Assembly (NCBI RefSeq): GCF_006385555.1
Contig: NZ_CP041036.1
Coordinates: forward strand, 186,001-250,000
Direction: 5' to 3'
Source of the DNA: Shewanella polaris
GTDB lineage: Bacteria; Pseudomonadota; Gammaproteobacteria; Enterobacterales; Shewanellaceae
Length of the DNA: 64,000 nt
Both the position numbers and the translations under genes were made by a program. The notes under the pieces are model-generated. The model was not told the DNA's origin and searched no databases. It was given only the letters and a program-made list of their open reading frames with translations. This document shows, piece after piece, positions 9,694 through 18,942 of the stretch (position 1 is the first letter of the stretch; each line of letters starts with the position of its first letter).

Positions 9694-10473
9694 ATGGCTA
9701 CAAAATCAGTATTAGTGTTAAAAGTCGGTGGCGCATTACTTCAATGTGAAATGGGTATGGCGCGTTTAATGACCGCTGCAGCAGAAATGCTTGCTGCGGG
9801 TCAACAAGTGATATTAGTGCATGGTGGTGGTTGTTTGGTCGACGAACAATTAACGGCTAATGGTAAAGAAACGGTTAAATTAGATGGTTTACGAGTTACG
9901 CCAGAAGATCAAATTCCTATTATTGTGGGTGCATTAGCGGGTACCTCGAACAAAATTTTACAAGCTGCGGCAGCCAAAGCTGGCATTATTAGTGTGGGCA
10001 TGAGTTTAGGCGATGGCAACACGGTAACGGCTAAAATTAAAGATGAGCGTTTAGGGCTAGTGGGCGAAGTTGAACCCAAAGACGCCACCTATTTAAACTT
10101 TATATTAAGCCAAGGTTGGATGCCAATTTGCAGTTCGATTGCAATTTCCAGTCAAGGTGAAATGTTAAATGTTAACGCAGATCAAGCCGCGACAGCCTTA
10201 GCTAAATTAGTTAACGGTATGCTAGTGCTGTTATCCGATGTGTCGGGTGTGCTAGATGCTAAAGGCCAGCTAATTAGTAGCTTAAACAAAAGTGAAATTG
10301 AATACTTAGTCGCCCAAGGGGTGATTGAGAAAGGCATGAAAGTTAAAGTGGAAGCCGCTTTGGAAGTTGCTCAATGGATGGGAAAACCTGTGCAAGTAGC
10401 TTCATGGCGCGACGCCGAACAGTTAAAAACCTTAGTTAAAGGTGGGTCCGTCGGGACTCAAATACAACCTTAA
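9694..10473 (+). CDS. argB: Acetylglutamate kinase
   Basis: ArgB phosphorylates N-acetylglutamate, the second step of arginine synthesis. The 259-aa amino acid kinase has LVLKVGGALL at the N-terminus, the glycine loop VHGGGCLVDEQL, and NVNADQAATALA near the nucleotide site. Its length matches the short arginine-insensitive E. coli type, not the longer feedback-inhibited form with an extra N-terminal helix. It has a good ribosome site (AAGGAATAAC). It follows argC by 30 bp and precedes argF by 14 bp, so the three are surely one transcript. Confidence 0.96.
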   Translation: MATKSVLVLKVGGALLQCEMGMARLMTAAAEMLAAGQQVILVHGGGCLVDEQLTANGKETVKLDGLRVTPEDQIPIIVGALAGTSNKILQAAAAKAGIISVGMSLGDGNTVTAKIKDERLGLVGEVEPKDATYLNFILSQGWMPICSSIAISSQGEMLNVNADQAATALAKLVNGMLVLLSDVSGVLDAKGQLISSLNKSEIEYLVAQGVIEKGMKVKVEAALEVAQWMGKPVQVASWRDAEQLKTLVKGGSVGTQIQP

Positions 10474-10487
10474 TGGAGTAGTAGAAT

Positions 10488-11393
10488 ATGCAGCACCTAT
10501 TGTCGATAAAAGAGTTAACTCAATCTCAGCTTTTAGCCATTATTGATCTGGCTAAAAAAATTAAGAATAACCCCGCTGAGTACCGTCGTGCCTTAGATGG
10601 AAAAAGCGTTGTGATGCTATTTGAAAAGCCATCACTGCGCACCCGAGTCAGCTTTGACATTGGCATTAATAAATTAGGTGGTCACTGCTTATACTTAGAC
10701 CAACAAAATGGTGCATTGGGACAACGTGAAACGGTTGCTGATTTTGCGACAAACATTTCATGTTGGGCCGATGCCATTGTTGCCAGAACATATTCACACA
10801 CAACCATCGAAAAATTAGCTCAACATGGCAGCGTACCGGTCATTAATGCTTTATCTGACTTGTATCATCCATGCCAAGCGTTAGCTGACTTTTTAACACT
10901 ATCAGAACAGTTTGATGATGTCAGCCAAGCCAAATTAGCTTATGTTGGTGATGGTAATAATGTCACGCATTCATTGATTTATGGCGCTGCGATTTTAGGC
11001 ATGACCATGACAGTGATTTGCCCAGAAGGCGCATTTCCTGACGCTCTTATTGTGACTGAAGCTCAGGCATTAGCACAAAAGAATGGTGGTAAATTAACCC
11101 TAAGTGCTGACATTAATGCCATAGAGGGTCATGATGCAATTTACACTGACACATGGATTTCCATGGGTGATGAAACACCGCTTGCCGATATTAAAGCCCG
11201 TTTTGCACCGTACCAAGTTAATAGTGAGCTAATGGCTCAAGCTGGCGCCAAATTCTTTATGCATTGTTTACCAGCACATCGTGGTGTAGAAGTGACTGAT
11301 GAAGTGATGGATGGCGAAGGCTCATTGATTTTACATCAAGCAGAAAATCGCATGCATGCGCAAAATGCAGTACTAGTGACCTTATTAAGTTAG
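10488..11393 (+). CDS. argF: Ornithine carbamoyltransferase
   Basis: ArgF joins ornithine and carbamoyl phosphate to give citrulline. The 301-aa protein has the carbamoyl phosphate loop FEKPSLRTRVSFD (residues about 45-57), HPCQALADF, and the ornithine-side HCLPAHRGVEV. The loop reads SLRT where many OTCases have STRT; this variant occurs in several bacterial OTCases. The intact HCLPA motif argues against acetylornithine or succinylornithine transcarbamylase, as does argE nearby, which supplies free ornithine. GGAG lies before the ATG. Confidence 0.93.
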   Translation: MQHLLSIKELTQSQLLAIIDLAKKIKNNPAEYRRALDGKSVVMLFEKPSLRTRVSFDIGINKLGGHCLYLDQQNGALGQRETVADFATNISCWADAIVARTYSHTTIEKLAQHGSVPVINALSDLYHPCQALADFLTLSEQFDDVSQAKLAYVGDGNNVTHSLIYGAAILGMTMTVICPEGAFPDALIVTEAQALAQKNGGKLTLSADINAIEGHDAIYTDTWISMGDETPLADIKARFAPYQVNSELMAQAGAKFFMHCLPAHRGVEVTDEVMDGEGSLILHQAENRMHAQNAVLVTLLS

Positions 11394-11486
11394 TCATCTT
11401 ATTTAAGTTATTCAAAAGATTAAGAAAATAGTGCCGATGGCGTTATTGAAATTGACCATATACGTAATTGATTCTAGGAAATAAAC

Positions 11487-12710
11487 ATGTCTAATGCAGT
11501 GAAAAAAACCGGTGTTAAAAAAGTGGTATTGGCATATTCGGGTGGTTTAGACACCTCAGCTATTATCCCGTGGCTAAAAGAAACCTATGACAACTGCGAA
11601 ATCGTCGCATTTTGTGCCGATGTAGGCCAAGGCGAAGAAGAGTTAGTTGGCTTAACTGAAAAAGCCTTAGCTTCAGGCGCTTCTGAGTGCCATATCGTTG
11701 ACCTAAAAGAAGAGTTTGTTGCTGATTATATTTACCCAACAATCGCAACGGGGGCCATTTACGAAGGCACTTACTTGTTAGGTACATCAATGGCGCGTCC
11801 TATTATTGCCAAAGCGCAAGTAGAAGTCGCACGTAAAGTTGGCGCCGATGCGGTATGTCATGGTTGCACCGGTAAAGGTAACGACCAAGTTCGTTTTGAA
11901 GGTTGTTTTGCCGCATTAGCACCAGATCTAAAAGTGATCGCGCCTTGGCGTGAATGGGAAATGCGTAGCCGTGAAGACTTACTCGATTACCTTGCTGAGC
12001 GTAATATTAAAACCAGCGCATCAGCGACCAAAATTTATAGCCGTGATGCCAATGCATGGCACATTTCGCATGAAGGTGGCGAGTTAGAAGATCCATGGAA
12101 TGAACCATCAAAAGGCGTGTGGACACTAACAGTTGCACCAGAAGATGCACCAAACGAGCCTGAATATGTCTCGTTAGCGATTAAAAATGGTCGTGTGACC
12201 CATGTCAATGATGAAGCATTATCACCCTATGCTGCACTCATGAAGCTAAACGACATTGCAGGCAAGCACGGTGTAGGTCGTATCGACATTACAGAAAACC
12301 GTTTAGTGGGCATGAAGTCTCGTGGTTGTTATGAAACACCAGGCGGCACAGTAATGTTTGCAGGTCTGCGTGCCATTGAAGAATTGGTACTAGATAAAAC
12401 CAGCCGCACTTGGCGCGAGCAAATTGCTGGCCAAATGTCGCACCTAGTATACGACGGTCGTTGGTTTACACCTTTATGTAAATCACTTATCGCAGCGTCA
12501 GAGTCATTAGCTGAATCCGTTAATGGTGATGTAGTGATTAAGCTTTACAAAGGTCAAGCGACAGCCGTTAAAAAGCGTTCGCCAAACAGTTTGTATTCAG
12601 AAGCTTTCGCAACGTTTGGTGAAGATGACGTATACGATCAAAAACATGCAGAAGGCTTTATCCGTTTGTATTCTTTAGCGAGCCGTATACGCGCGCTAAA
12701 CACTAAATAG
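11487..12710 (+). CDS. argG: Argininosuccinate synthase
   Basis: ArgG condenses citrulline and aspartate with ATP to argininosuccinate. The 407-aa protein carries the PP-loop motif [12 protein letters not shown] near residue 20, [15 protein letters not shown], and the [11 protein letters not shown] substrate segment. The length fits the type-I enzyme. AGGAAATAA precedes the ATG. It follows argF by 93 bp. A hairpin terminator (12729-12753) and a 196-bp miniature element separate it from argH, so part of the transcription may stop here. Confidence 0.97.
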   Translation: MSNAVKKTGVKKVVLAYSGGLDTSAIIPWLKETYDNCEIVAFCADVGQGEEELVGLTEKALASGASECHIVDLKEEFVADYIYPTIATGAIYEGTYLLGTSMARPIIAKAQVEVARKVGADAVCHGCTGKGNDQVRFEGCFAALAPDLKVIAPWREWEMRSREDLLDYLAERNIKTSASATKIYSRDANAWHISHEGGELEDPWNEPSKGVWTLTVAPEDAPNEPEYVSLAIKNGRVTHVNDEALSPYAALMKLNDIAGKHGVGRIDITENRLVGMKSRGCYETPGGTVMFAGLRAIEELVLDKTSRTWREQIAGQMSHLVYDGRWFTPLCKSLIAASESLAESVNGDVVIKLYKGQATAVKKRSPNSLYSEAFATFGEDDVYDQKHAEGFIRLYSLASRIRALNTK

Positions 12711-12728
12711 ATTTTACGCCAACGATAT

Positions 12729-12753
12729 AAGGCGCTGCAAAGCGCCTTTCTTA
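12729..12753 (+). terminator. Terminator after argG
   Basis: An 8-bp perfect stem, AAGGCGCT/AGCGCCTT, with a 4-base loop GCAA and a short T-rich tail (TCTT). It lies 18 bp after the argG stop, between argG and argH, so it could attenuate argH expression. Confidence 0.75.
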
Positions 12754-12803
12754 TAATGACTTTTGACAAACAGAGAGTCATTACAAGAAAGAGAATATTA
12801 TAC

Positions 12804-12999
12804 AACCTGAACTCGGGATAACAAACGACTCTCAAACAGCCCTTTGCCCTGCTAACTACGTTGAATCGACTTGCAATAGGCTAGCTATTGACGCGTCAAT
12901 TCGTCTTGTTAGTAAAGCAAATGACAAGTTTGATAGAGAGCAATGATTAAGATTTTGAGCTTTACATTATCTTCTCATCTCTTATCCCGAGTTCAGGTT
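12804..12999. mobile_element. Miniature inverted-repeat element in argG-argH gap
   Basis: A 196-bp non-coding segment bounded by perfect 18-bp inverted repeats, AACCTGAACTCGGGATAA (12804-12821) and its complement (12982-12999). The core has TGCCCTGCTAAC at the left and TTGTTAGT at the right, which pair around a longer imperfect hairpin centred on CAATAGGCTAGCTATTG. A diverged relative lies at 47941-48056. No transposase is encoded and no clear target duplication is seen. It ends 43 bp before the argH start and could affect argH expression. The family name is unknown to me. Confidence 0.75.
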
Positions 13000-13042
13000 A
13001 TCTACATTATTGAACGATAATTTCAACACAGAGGATACCGAC

Positions 13043-14407
13043 ATGGCGTTATGGGGCGGAAGATTTCAGGGCGAAACCAGTGCACTTTTTAAGTTATTTA
13101 ATGACTCATTGCCAGTGGATTATCGCTTATTTGAACAAGACGTTGTCGGTTCAATCGCATGGGCTGATGCCATTGCCAGTGTCGGTATTATTACTGCTAA
13201 AGAATGTACCGATTTAAAAGCCGCTTTACATGAATTGCTCATCGAAGTTGGGAATGATACTCAAGCCATTATCAGCAACGGCGCTGAAGATATTCACAGC
13301 TTTGTGGAACAAAAGCTGATTGCCAAAGTGGGTGATTTAGGTAAAAAACTTCACACGGGCCGTTCACGTAATGACCAAGTTGCGACTGATTTAAAATTGT
13401 GGTGCAAAAAAGAAGGTGCAGCATTACTTGCTCGTTTAGGCACATTACATACTGAGTTAGTTGCATTAGCCGAGCGTGAAGTCGATGCAGTTATGCCGGG
13501 TTACACCCATTTACAGCGTGCACAGCCGGTTACTTTTGGTCACTGGGCGTTAGCTTATGTGGAAATGTATGAGCGTGACATTAGCCGTCTGCAAGATGCA
13601 TTAAGCCGTGCCGATTCATGTCCGTTAGGTTCAGGCGCATTGGCGGGCACAGCATATCCGATTGATCGCCATGCGTTAGCATCAGCGTTAAACTTTGCTC
13701 GACCAACCTTAAACAGTTTAGACAGTGTGTCGGACCGTGACCACGTGGTTGAATTATGCAGCGCTGCGTCAATCAGCATGATGCATTTAAGCCGTATGGC
13801 CGAAGATTTAATATTCTTCAACTCTGGTGAAGCTAACTTTATCTCACTAGCCGATGAAGTCACTTCTGGCTCATCACTGATGCCACAAAAGAAAAACCCA
13901 GATGCGTTAGAGCTTATTCGTGGTAAAACCGGCCGTGTTTATGGCAGCTTAATGGGGATTTTAACCACAATGAAAGCCTTGCCATTGGCTTACAACAAAG
14001 ACATGCAAGAAGATAAAGAAGGCTTATTTGACGTGGTCGACAGCTGGGCTATTTGCTTAGATATGGCGGCACTAGTATTGTCTGGCTTAAAAGTAAATCG
14101 TCCACAAGCCTTGGTAGCCGCTCAACAAGGTTATGCTAATGCAACCGAATTAGCTGATTATCTTGTCGCTAAAGGCATGCCGTTCCGTGAAGCGCATCAT
14201 GTGGTGGGCGAAGTGGTGGTATTTGCCATTGACCAGCAAAAGCCAATTGAAGACTTAACCGTAGCTGAGTTACAACAGTTTGCTAAAGTGATTAGTGATG
14301 ATGTTTATCCTAATTTAACTATTAAAGCCTGTTTAGAGAAACGTGATGTATTAGGTGGTACCGCCATCAATCAAGTGCAAGCTGTTATCGCGGCTAAAAA
14401 ATCATAA
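13043..14407 (+). CDS. argH: Argininosuccinate lyase
   Basis: ArgH splits argininosuccinate into arginine and fumarate. I chose the ATG at 13043 ([10 protein letters not shown], 454 aa) because GAGGAT lies just upstream and WGGRF is the usual N-terminus; an upstream ATG at 13010 adds 11 atypical residues. The fumarase/ASL superfamily signature [12 protein letters not shown] is present, and so are [12 protein letters not shown] and the TxxH-containing [12 protein letters not shown]. The protein ends at the normal length. It lacks the C-terminal ArgA-like acetyltransferase found in some Vibrio and Moritella ArgH proteins, so argA must be elsewhere. Confidence 0.96.
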   Translation: MALWGGRFQGETSALFKLFNDSLPVDYRLFEQDVVGSIAWADAIASVGIITAKECTDLKAALHELLIEVGNDTQAIISNGAEDIHSFVEQKLIAKVGDLGKKLHTGRSRNDQVATDLKLWCKKEGAALLARLGTLHTELVALAEREVDAVMPGYTHLQRAQPVTFGHWALAYVEMYERDISRLQDALSRADSCPLGSGALAGTAYPIDRHALASALNFARPTLNSLDSVSDRDHVVELCSAASISMMHLSRMAEDLIFFNSGEANFISLADEVTSGSSLMPQKKNPDALELIRGKTGRVYGSLMGILTTMKALPLAYNKDMQEDKEGLFDVVDSWAICLDMAALVLSGLKVNRPQALVAAQQGYANATELADYLVAKGMPFREAHHVVGEVVVFAIDQQKPIEDLTVAELQQFAKVISDDVYPNLTIKACLEKRDVLGGTAINQVQAVIAAKKS

Positions 14408-14967
14408 TTAACCTTAGCTTGGGTTAAGAAATGAGATAATAATTGACGTTAAGTACATATTTGTATAATTAAGCGTTGAATGAATGCCTATAAAAGCCCT
14501 GTCGATATTAGTCGATGGGGCTTTTGTGTTTAATCCACTCAGACCGATTATGCATAGCGTTTATGTTATTAGTGTTAATAACCTCTAAGGTTGCCGCATG
14601 ATTTTTCTGAATGTCATCTCAAATACTTTCGCCATATATTGTTGTGTAAAGGCTGTTTAAATAAATTTTTATTCAATATTGGAGTAAAAGCTTAAAACAT
14701 GTGTGTTAATTCCTACTTTTTGGCTTATACCCGCATGAGTGACTGCCTGTAAACATATCCCATGTTCCTTATCACAGATCGCTCATCTTGATTCAAACAC
14801 CAAGGCTATTTGTGGCCTGTAAAGCCGAGTTTTTAAGGGTTGCATTGTTTTTTTTCTGCTCTATCTTGAAGCTGGAGTTGTAACAAAATAGATCAATTCG
14901 GAAACAAAAAACAAAAAACACAACCGCGGGCGCGAGCCGATATAGCAAATAAATATGAGGGCAACCC
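14408..14967. other. Intergenic region before the lipase gene
   Basis: About 560 bp. It holds the argH terminator at 14492-14527 and, next to the lipase gene, a good GAGGG ribosome site. A GC-rich GCGGGCGCGAGCC patch lies just before it. I see no gene, operator or clear promoter consensus in the rest. Confidence 0.6.
14492..14527 (+). terminator. Terminator after argH
   Basis: Outer stem AAAAGCCC/GGGCTTTT with an inner TCGA/TCGA pair and a T-rich end (TTTTGTGTTT). It ends the arginine transcript about 85 bp after argH. Confidence 0.8.
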
Positions 14968-16017
14968 ATGAATAAAATAATGTTATTACTGTTAACAGGG
15001 CTATTTAGTGGCGCAACACAGGCTGCCGTTGGCGGCTATCCGGTGGTATTAGTGCACGGCTTTCAACCTGATAATTTACAAAGCAAACCAACTGGGGATA
15101 TGGTGAGCGAAAATGGTGCTGAATATTGGGCACAGTATTGGCTTGACCGTGCAGACGAGCGGATTGATTGGCCGTCGCAAGAACGGATTGCGAGCAATAT
15201 TACTAGCGAATATGTGTGGCCTAAGCTACAGCAATTGTCACGTGCAGGAACATGTGACAGCGGTTGTGTGTTCGTGACCCATTCCACCGGCGATTTAGTG
15301 ATGCGTTATATTATCGATAATCAAGCATTATGGTTACAAAATGCCGGTTTAACACCGCTTAATATTGTGACCACATTCGACTTTTCTGGCGCGGGTGGAG
15401 GGGTCGAATTGGCTGATTTAGCGGTTAATGTTGCCAGTGGTACAGGTTTAATTAATAGCACATTAAAATTAGCAGTATCTTTATGGTTAGGTGAACTGCC
15501 GTCGTCATCCAATATTGGGGTGTTGAATGACTTACGAGTGAATACTGCACGCCAATTGGCAGCACTTCCCGACAGCCGCGTTCCGCGTTTACGTTTTGCA
15601 GGTGCCGGATCTGACTTTCTCGGTGTGACGGGGGCATTTTTACCCGGCGAAGATGATGGCGTTGTTGCCAGTCATTCTAGTTGTGGTGCTGCGACCGTTG
15701 GCAGTTACAACAGTTGTTCGCGCAGTGTTAAATTTGATGGCAAGTTCACCTCGACTAATGGCCCGAGCGGATTTATGCCTTATCACTACCCAATGTTGAT
15801 GAGTGAAGGCTATAGCCATGGCGACACCATTTTAAATAGCGCCAAAGATGAGGTGACATCTGCCAATAGTAGTGCCAGTTATCTCAATGGCGATGACTTA
15901 CAATTTACTACTTATGATGAAAAACGTGGCTGGTGGATATTTAGTTCACGTTATAGAGTGGTTAATAATTCAAATAAAACCAGTATGTCAGCACTTGTGT
16001 ATCAGGCAGCTAACTAA
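14968..16017 (+). CDS. Secreted alpha/beta-hydrolase lipase
   Basis: A predicted exported esterase/lipase that would hydrolyse acyl esters outside the cytoplasm. The 349-aa precursor has a signal peptide (cut near TQAA at residue 20). The mature protein opens with VVLVHGF, the oxyanion-hole HG. The nucleophile elbow is T-H-S-T-G (Ser106), where Thr replaces the first Gly of GxSxG. Likely partners are an Asp in GEDDGVV (about 229-230) and His284 in GYSHGD. Four Cys in two regions (96/100; 239/250) could form disulfides. A good RBS precedes the ATG. The next gene starts 7 bp after the stop and is probably its partner. Confidence 0.8.
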   Translation: MNKIMLLLLTGLFSGATQAAVGGYPVVLVHGFQPDNLQSKPTGDMVSENGAEYWAQYWLDRADERIDWPSQERIASNITSEYVWPKLQQLSRAGTCDSGCVFVTHSTGDLVMRYIIDNQALWLQNAGLTPLNIVTTFDFSGAGGGVELADLAVNVASGTGLINSTLKLAVSLWLGELPSSSNIGVLNDLRVNTARQLAALPDSRVPRLRFAGAGSDFLGVTGAFLPGEDDGVVASHSSCGAATVGSYNSCSRSVKFDGKFTSTNGPSGFMPYHYPMLMSEGYSHGDTILNSAKDEVTSANSSASYLNGDDLQFTTYDEKRGWWIFSSRYRVVNNSNKTSMSALVYQAAN

Positions 16018-16023
16018 GCGTAT

Positions 16024-17079
16024 ATGAAATATAAAAAAACCATTATAACGATAACCCTAATTACTACGGTTGTAGGATTTTGGGTTTACACTTCTGAGTC
16101 GGCACTTCAGCCGCCTCAGAGTGCGGCTGTTATCGAGCAGGAAGATACTGTGCCGACCAAGCCTAACGTGGTAAAACACAGGCAAGCTAAAACGATGACC
16201 GAGGTTGAAAAGCTTCCACAATCGATCAGTGACAGTTTTCAGTTCATGGCAGAGGCTTATGCTAGCGAACTTGAGTTGCCGTCTTACTCAATGCCATTAT
16301 CGGTTAATGATATGCACTTACTTAACCCAAATGCTTATATTCCTCAACCGGTGCAGCTTCAAGATGGAGCCAATGCCAGTATTGTGTTGCCCAAGTATCG
16401 TTTTAGTTTCCCTGAACCTGTGGTCATTAATCTTGTGGTTAATGGCTTAGTTGTTACTGGGGCAAGTGCTGCGCTACACAGTGAACTTGCTGGTGGGTCT
16501 GATGCATTAATTAGCGAAGCCATGCTAGGCAATAATGGCAAATGGACTATAAAACTCAATGCTGAAGAGGATTGGAATGGTCCAATGGAGGTCAGTGTTA
16601 CCTTTAGTGCTAAGGGTAAAAAACAAACCTTAAAAACAGGCATAGAATATAGCCACCCTACGGCAATCATAACCGGAGTCGGGGATATACGCGCAGCAGG
16701 CAGTGATATGTTAATCCCGGTTAAATTGGACGTTGAGCAAGCCGGTTATTATCGGTTACGTGCCAATCTATATACAGCAGATAAGCAGCCGATTGCACTG
16801 CTAACAGGTTCAGACAAGTTGACGGAAGGCTCTGTAGAGCTGGACCTTAAAGCCTATAAAGGGGTGTTAGCACAATATAAAGGTCCTTATGTTCTGAGTA
16901 CATTTGTATTGGAGCGCCGTCCAGCAGTACCCGGTGAGTTAACTCAGTACGGCCACAGTGAGGAACCTGCCTACGAGTTAGGTGACTTTGCTGTTGAGTC
17001 GTTATCTGATGAGCCATGGCAACCCGATGAACAAGAAATGCAGCGACTTGAGTTTTTGCAAGAAATGGCAGGAGACTAG
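16024..17079 (+). CDS. Membrane-anchored partner of the lipase, unknown family
   Basis: A 351-aa protein I cannot place in a family. Residues about 5-25 form an uncleaved membrane anchor, followed by a Pro/Gln-rich linker and an all-beta-looking periplasmic part: residues about 110-215 with NGKWTIKLN and WNGPMEVSVTFSAKGKK, then a second beta unit at about 220-320. This suggests Ig-like or choice-of-anchor-type domains. It lies 7 bp after the lipase gene and is followed by a terminator, so the pair is an operon. Its place, size and anchor recall lipase-specific foldases (Lif), but the Lif hallmark RxxFDY motif is missing, so Lif function is not supported. Confidence 0.75.
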   Translation: MKYKKTIITITLITTVVGFWVYTSESALQPPQSAAVIEQEDTVPTKPNVVKHRQAKTMTEVEKLPQSISDSFQFMAEAYASELELPSYSMPLSVNDMHLLNPNAYIPQPVQLQDGANASIVLPKYRFSFPEPVVINLVVNGLVVTGASAALHSELAGGSDALISEAMLGNNGKWTIKLNAEEDWNGPMEVSVTFSAKGKKQTLKTGIEYSHPTAIITGVGDIRAAGSDMLIPVKLDVEQAGYYRLRANLYTADKQPIALLTGSDKLTEGSVELDLKAYKGVLAQYKGPYVLSTFVLERRPAVPGELTQYGHSEEPAYELGDFAVESLSDEPWQPDEQEMQRLEFLQEMAGD

Positions 17080-17107
17080 GGTTTAACCATTGTTGCTTAC
17101 ATTATCT

Positions 17108-17141
17108 AAAGCCCGCGTTAGCCAATAACGAGGGCTTTTTT
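17108..17141 (+). terminator. Terminator of the lipase operon
   Basis: Stem AAAGCCC-g-CGTTA paired with TAACG-a-GGGCTTT, followed by a T run. It lies 29 bp after the stop of the lipase-partner gene. Confidence 0.85.
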
Positions 17142-17355
17142 ATGCGTGAATAACTTCAAAATAGCTATGTTTACAGCATTAATTCGTGCAAATAAGTAAT
17201 AGAGGTAATGACTATAAATAGATAATCCGCTTGGTTTCTTAATTGTTTCAACAGTTTCAATGTGTTTTTTGTAATCAGTTCTATACTGAAATTGGTTTCA
17301 CTATTTATTTAAGACAATGCACTTTGATAACGATAATTCGAAATTTGGAGGAGAT

Positions 17356-17739
17356 ATGTTTTTAGATTATTTTGCGTTAGGGATTATATTTTTTGTAGTG
17401 ATATTTATTTTTTACGGAATTATTGCGATTCATGATATCCCTTACGAGATCGCTAAAAAACGCAATCATCCACAGCAAGATGCGTTGCATATTGCTGGCT
17501 GGGTAAGCTTGTTTACGTTGCATGCTATTTGGCCATTTTTATGGATTTGGGCCACGTTATACCGCGAAGATAGAGGTTGGGGGTTTAGTGATTCGAGAAA
17601 GCGAGAATTAATACTCGAAGGTGAAGTTAAAGAGCTAATGAATGACGTCGCATTGTTAACGGATCGTTTATCGCTATTAGAGCAAGGTTCTGCCGTCACA
17701 GCTCCTCCCGTTTCAGATGAACACTCACAAGAGGTATAG
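17356..17739 (+). CDS. DUF3302 inner membrane protein (YiaW-like)
   Basis: A small inner-membrane protein (127 aa from the chosen start) of the DUF3302/YiaW family, function unproven. Two hydrophobic segments are seen: residues about 5-28 and about 50-70 (LFTLHAIWPFLWIWATLY). A charged tail with a short coiled-coil (residues about 88-112, KELMNDVALLTDRLSLLEQ) follows. I chose the ATG at 17356 because GGAGGAG lies 5 bases upstream; an ATG at 17317 adds a 13-residue polar stretch. It is followed after 2 bp by an HlyD-type gene, the same pairing as yiaW-yiaV in E. coli, so the two likely act together in an efflux or envelope system. Confidence 0.85.
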   Translation: MFLDYFALGIIFFVVIFIFYGIIAIHDIPYEIAKKRNHPQQDALHIAGWVSLFTLHAIWPFLWIWATLYREDRGWGFSDSRKRELILEGEVKELMNDVALLTDRLSLLEQGSAVTAPPVSDEHSQEV

Positions 17740-17741
17740 AC

Positions 17742-18887
17742 ATGGACTTACTACTCATACTGACTTATACCGCATTTTGTATCGCAGTTTTTAAAGTATT
17801 TAAAATTCCGTTAACCAAATGGACTGTGCCTACGGCCATTCTTGGCGGAATTGTATTAATTGGTACTTTATTAATTTTAATGAATTATAACCATCCCTAT
17901 TCGAGATTTGCTCGCGAGTATTTTGTCACCATTCCAATTGTGCCCGCAGTTAAAGGATTGGTGATAGAAGTCAATGTTAAGCCGAACACACCAGTGAAAG
18001 AAGGTGAGGTGTTATTTAAAATTGACCCTACACCGTACCTTTCAATAGTTAAGCAAAAACAAGCGGCTCTAAAAGAAGCTGAGCTGCAAGTACCACAACT
18101 GGAAGCTGCTTTTCAAATAGCTGCTGCTAAAGTTGAACAAGCAACAGCAGATAAAGATCGTACTGAATCAGTCTATCGTCGCTATGAAGACGGTCGCAAA
18201 AAAGCAGGGCGTAATTCACCGTTTACTGAGCTTGAACTCGACAATCGTCGCCAGTTATATATAGCTTCATCTGCGCAACTTGATGCAGCTTTAGCAGAGG
18301 GACTGCGGACTCGTTTGGCATATGAGTCAAATATTGACGGTGTTAATACGAAAGTGGCAGGTCTACAAGCTGAACTCGCCAAGGCTGAGTATGACTTACA
18401 GCAAACCGTTGTCAGAGCCCCAGCCGATGGTGTAGTGACTCAGTTAGCACTACGAAAAGGCGCTATGGCTGTGCCTTTTCCTTTACGCCCCGCGCTGACG
18501 TTTATTCCTGATGAGACAAGATATTTTGCTGGCGCTTTTTGGCAAAACTCATTGTTACGCCTTAAAGAAGGTGATGAAGCTGAAGTGATAGTTGATGCCA
18601 TGCCTGGGCAAGTGTTTAAAGGTAAAGTTGCCAAAGTCCTACCCGCAATGGCAGAAGGTGAGATCCAGTTTAGTGGTAATTTACAGTCATCAAATATGTT
18701 GTTTCAACGCGGTCGAGTGTTGGTGTTGATTGAGCTCGAAGATGATGTAATCAGACAATCGTTACCCGCTGGTGTTGCAGGACAAGTAGCAATTTATACC
18801 GATCATTTTAGCCATGTCGCAGTAATGCGAAAGGTATTATTAAGAATGCAGGGCTGGTTAAATTACTTGTTTGCTGAAGGACATTAA
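17742..18887 (+). CDS. HlyD-family membrane fusion protein (YiaV/EmrA-like)
   Basis: A periplasmic adaptor of the HlyD/EmrA type, 381 aa. Two N-terminal hydrophobic segments (residues about 3-20 and 28-48) anchor it. A lipoyl/biotinyl half follows (VKPNTPVKEGEVLFKIDP, about 87-103), then an alpha-helical hairpin (about 105-220) and the second lipoyl half (VRAPADGVVTQLALRKGA). The C-terminal part is a beta-barrel with AEVIVDAMPGQVFKGKV. It directly follows the DUF3302 gene (GAGGTATAGAC overlaps the junction). No efflux pump or outer-membrane channel gene is adjacent, so the transported substrate cannot be inferred. Confidence 0.88.
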   Translation: MDLLLILTYTAFCIAVFKVFKIPLTKWTVPTAILGGIVLIGTLLILMNYNHPYSRFAREYFVTIPIVPAVKGLVIEVNVKPNTPVKEGEVLFKIDPTPYLSIVKQKQAALKEAELQVPQLEAAFQIAAAKVEQATADKDRTESVYRRYEDGRKKAGRNSPFTELELDNRRQLYIASSAQLDAALAEGLRTRLAYESNIDGVNTKVAGLQAELAKAEYDLQQTVVRAPADGVVTQLALRKGAMAVPFPLRPALTFIPDETRYFAGAFWQNSLLRLKEGDEAEVIVDAMPGQVFKGKVAKVLPAMAEGEIQFSGNLQSSNMLFQRGRVLVLIELEDDVIRQSLPAGVAGQVAIYTDHFSHVAVMRKVLLRMQGWLNYLFAEGH

Positions 18888-18942
18888 CCTTAGTGTCTGA
18901 GGCATGCGTGGCGGATTGCCATAGTTAAGTCATAGTGTGGGG

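Noticed and set aside
10488..11393. Acetylornithine or succinylornithine transcarbamylase, because of the SLRT loop
   Set aside because: HCLPA is intact and argE is present, supporting ornithine as the substrate.
13043..14407. Possible ArgH-ArgA fusion as in Vibrio and Moritella
   Set aside because: The protein ends at normal ArgH length with no acetyltransferase domain.
16024..17079. Annotation as lipase-specific foldase (Lif)
   Set aside because: Position and anchor fit, but the RxxFDY motif is missing and the protein looks beta-rich and not helical.
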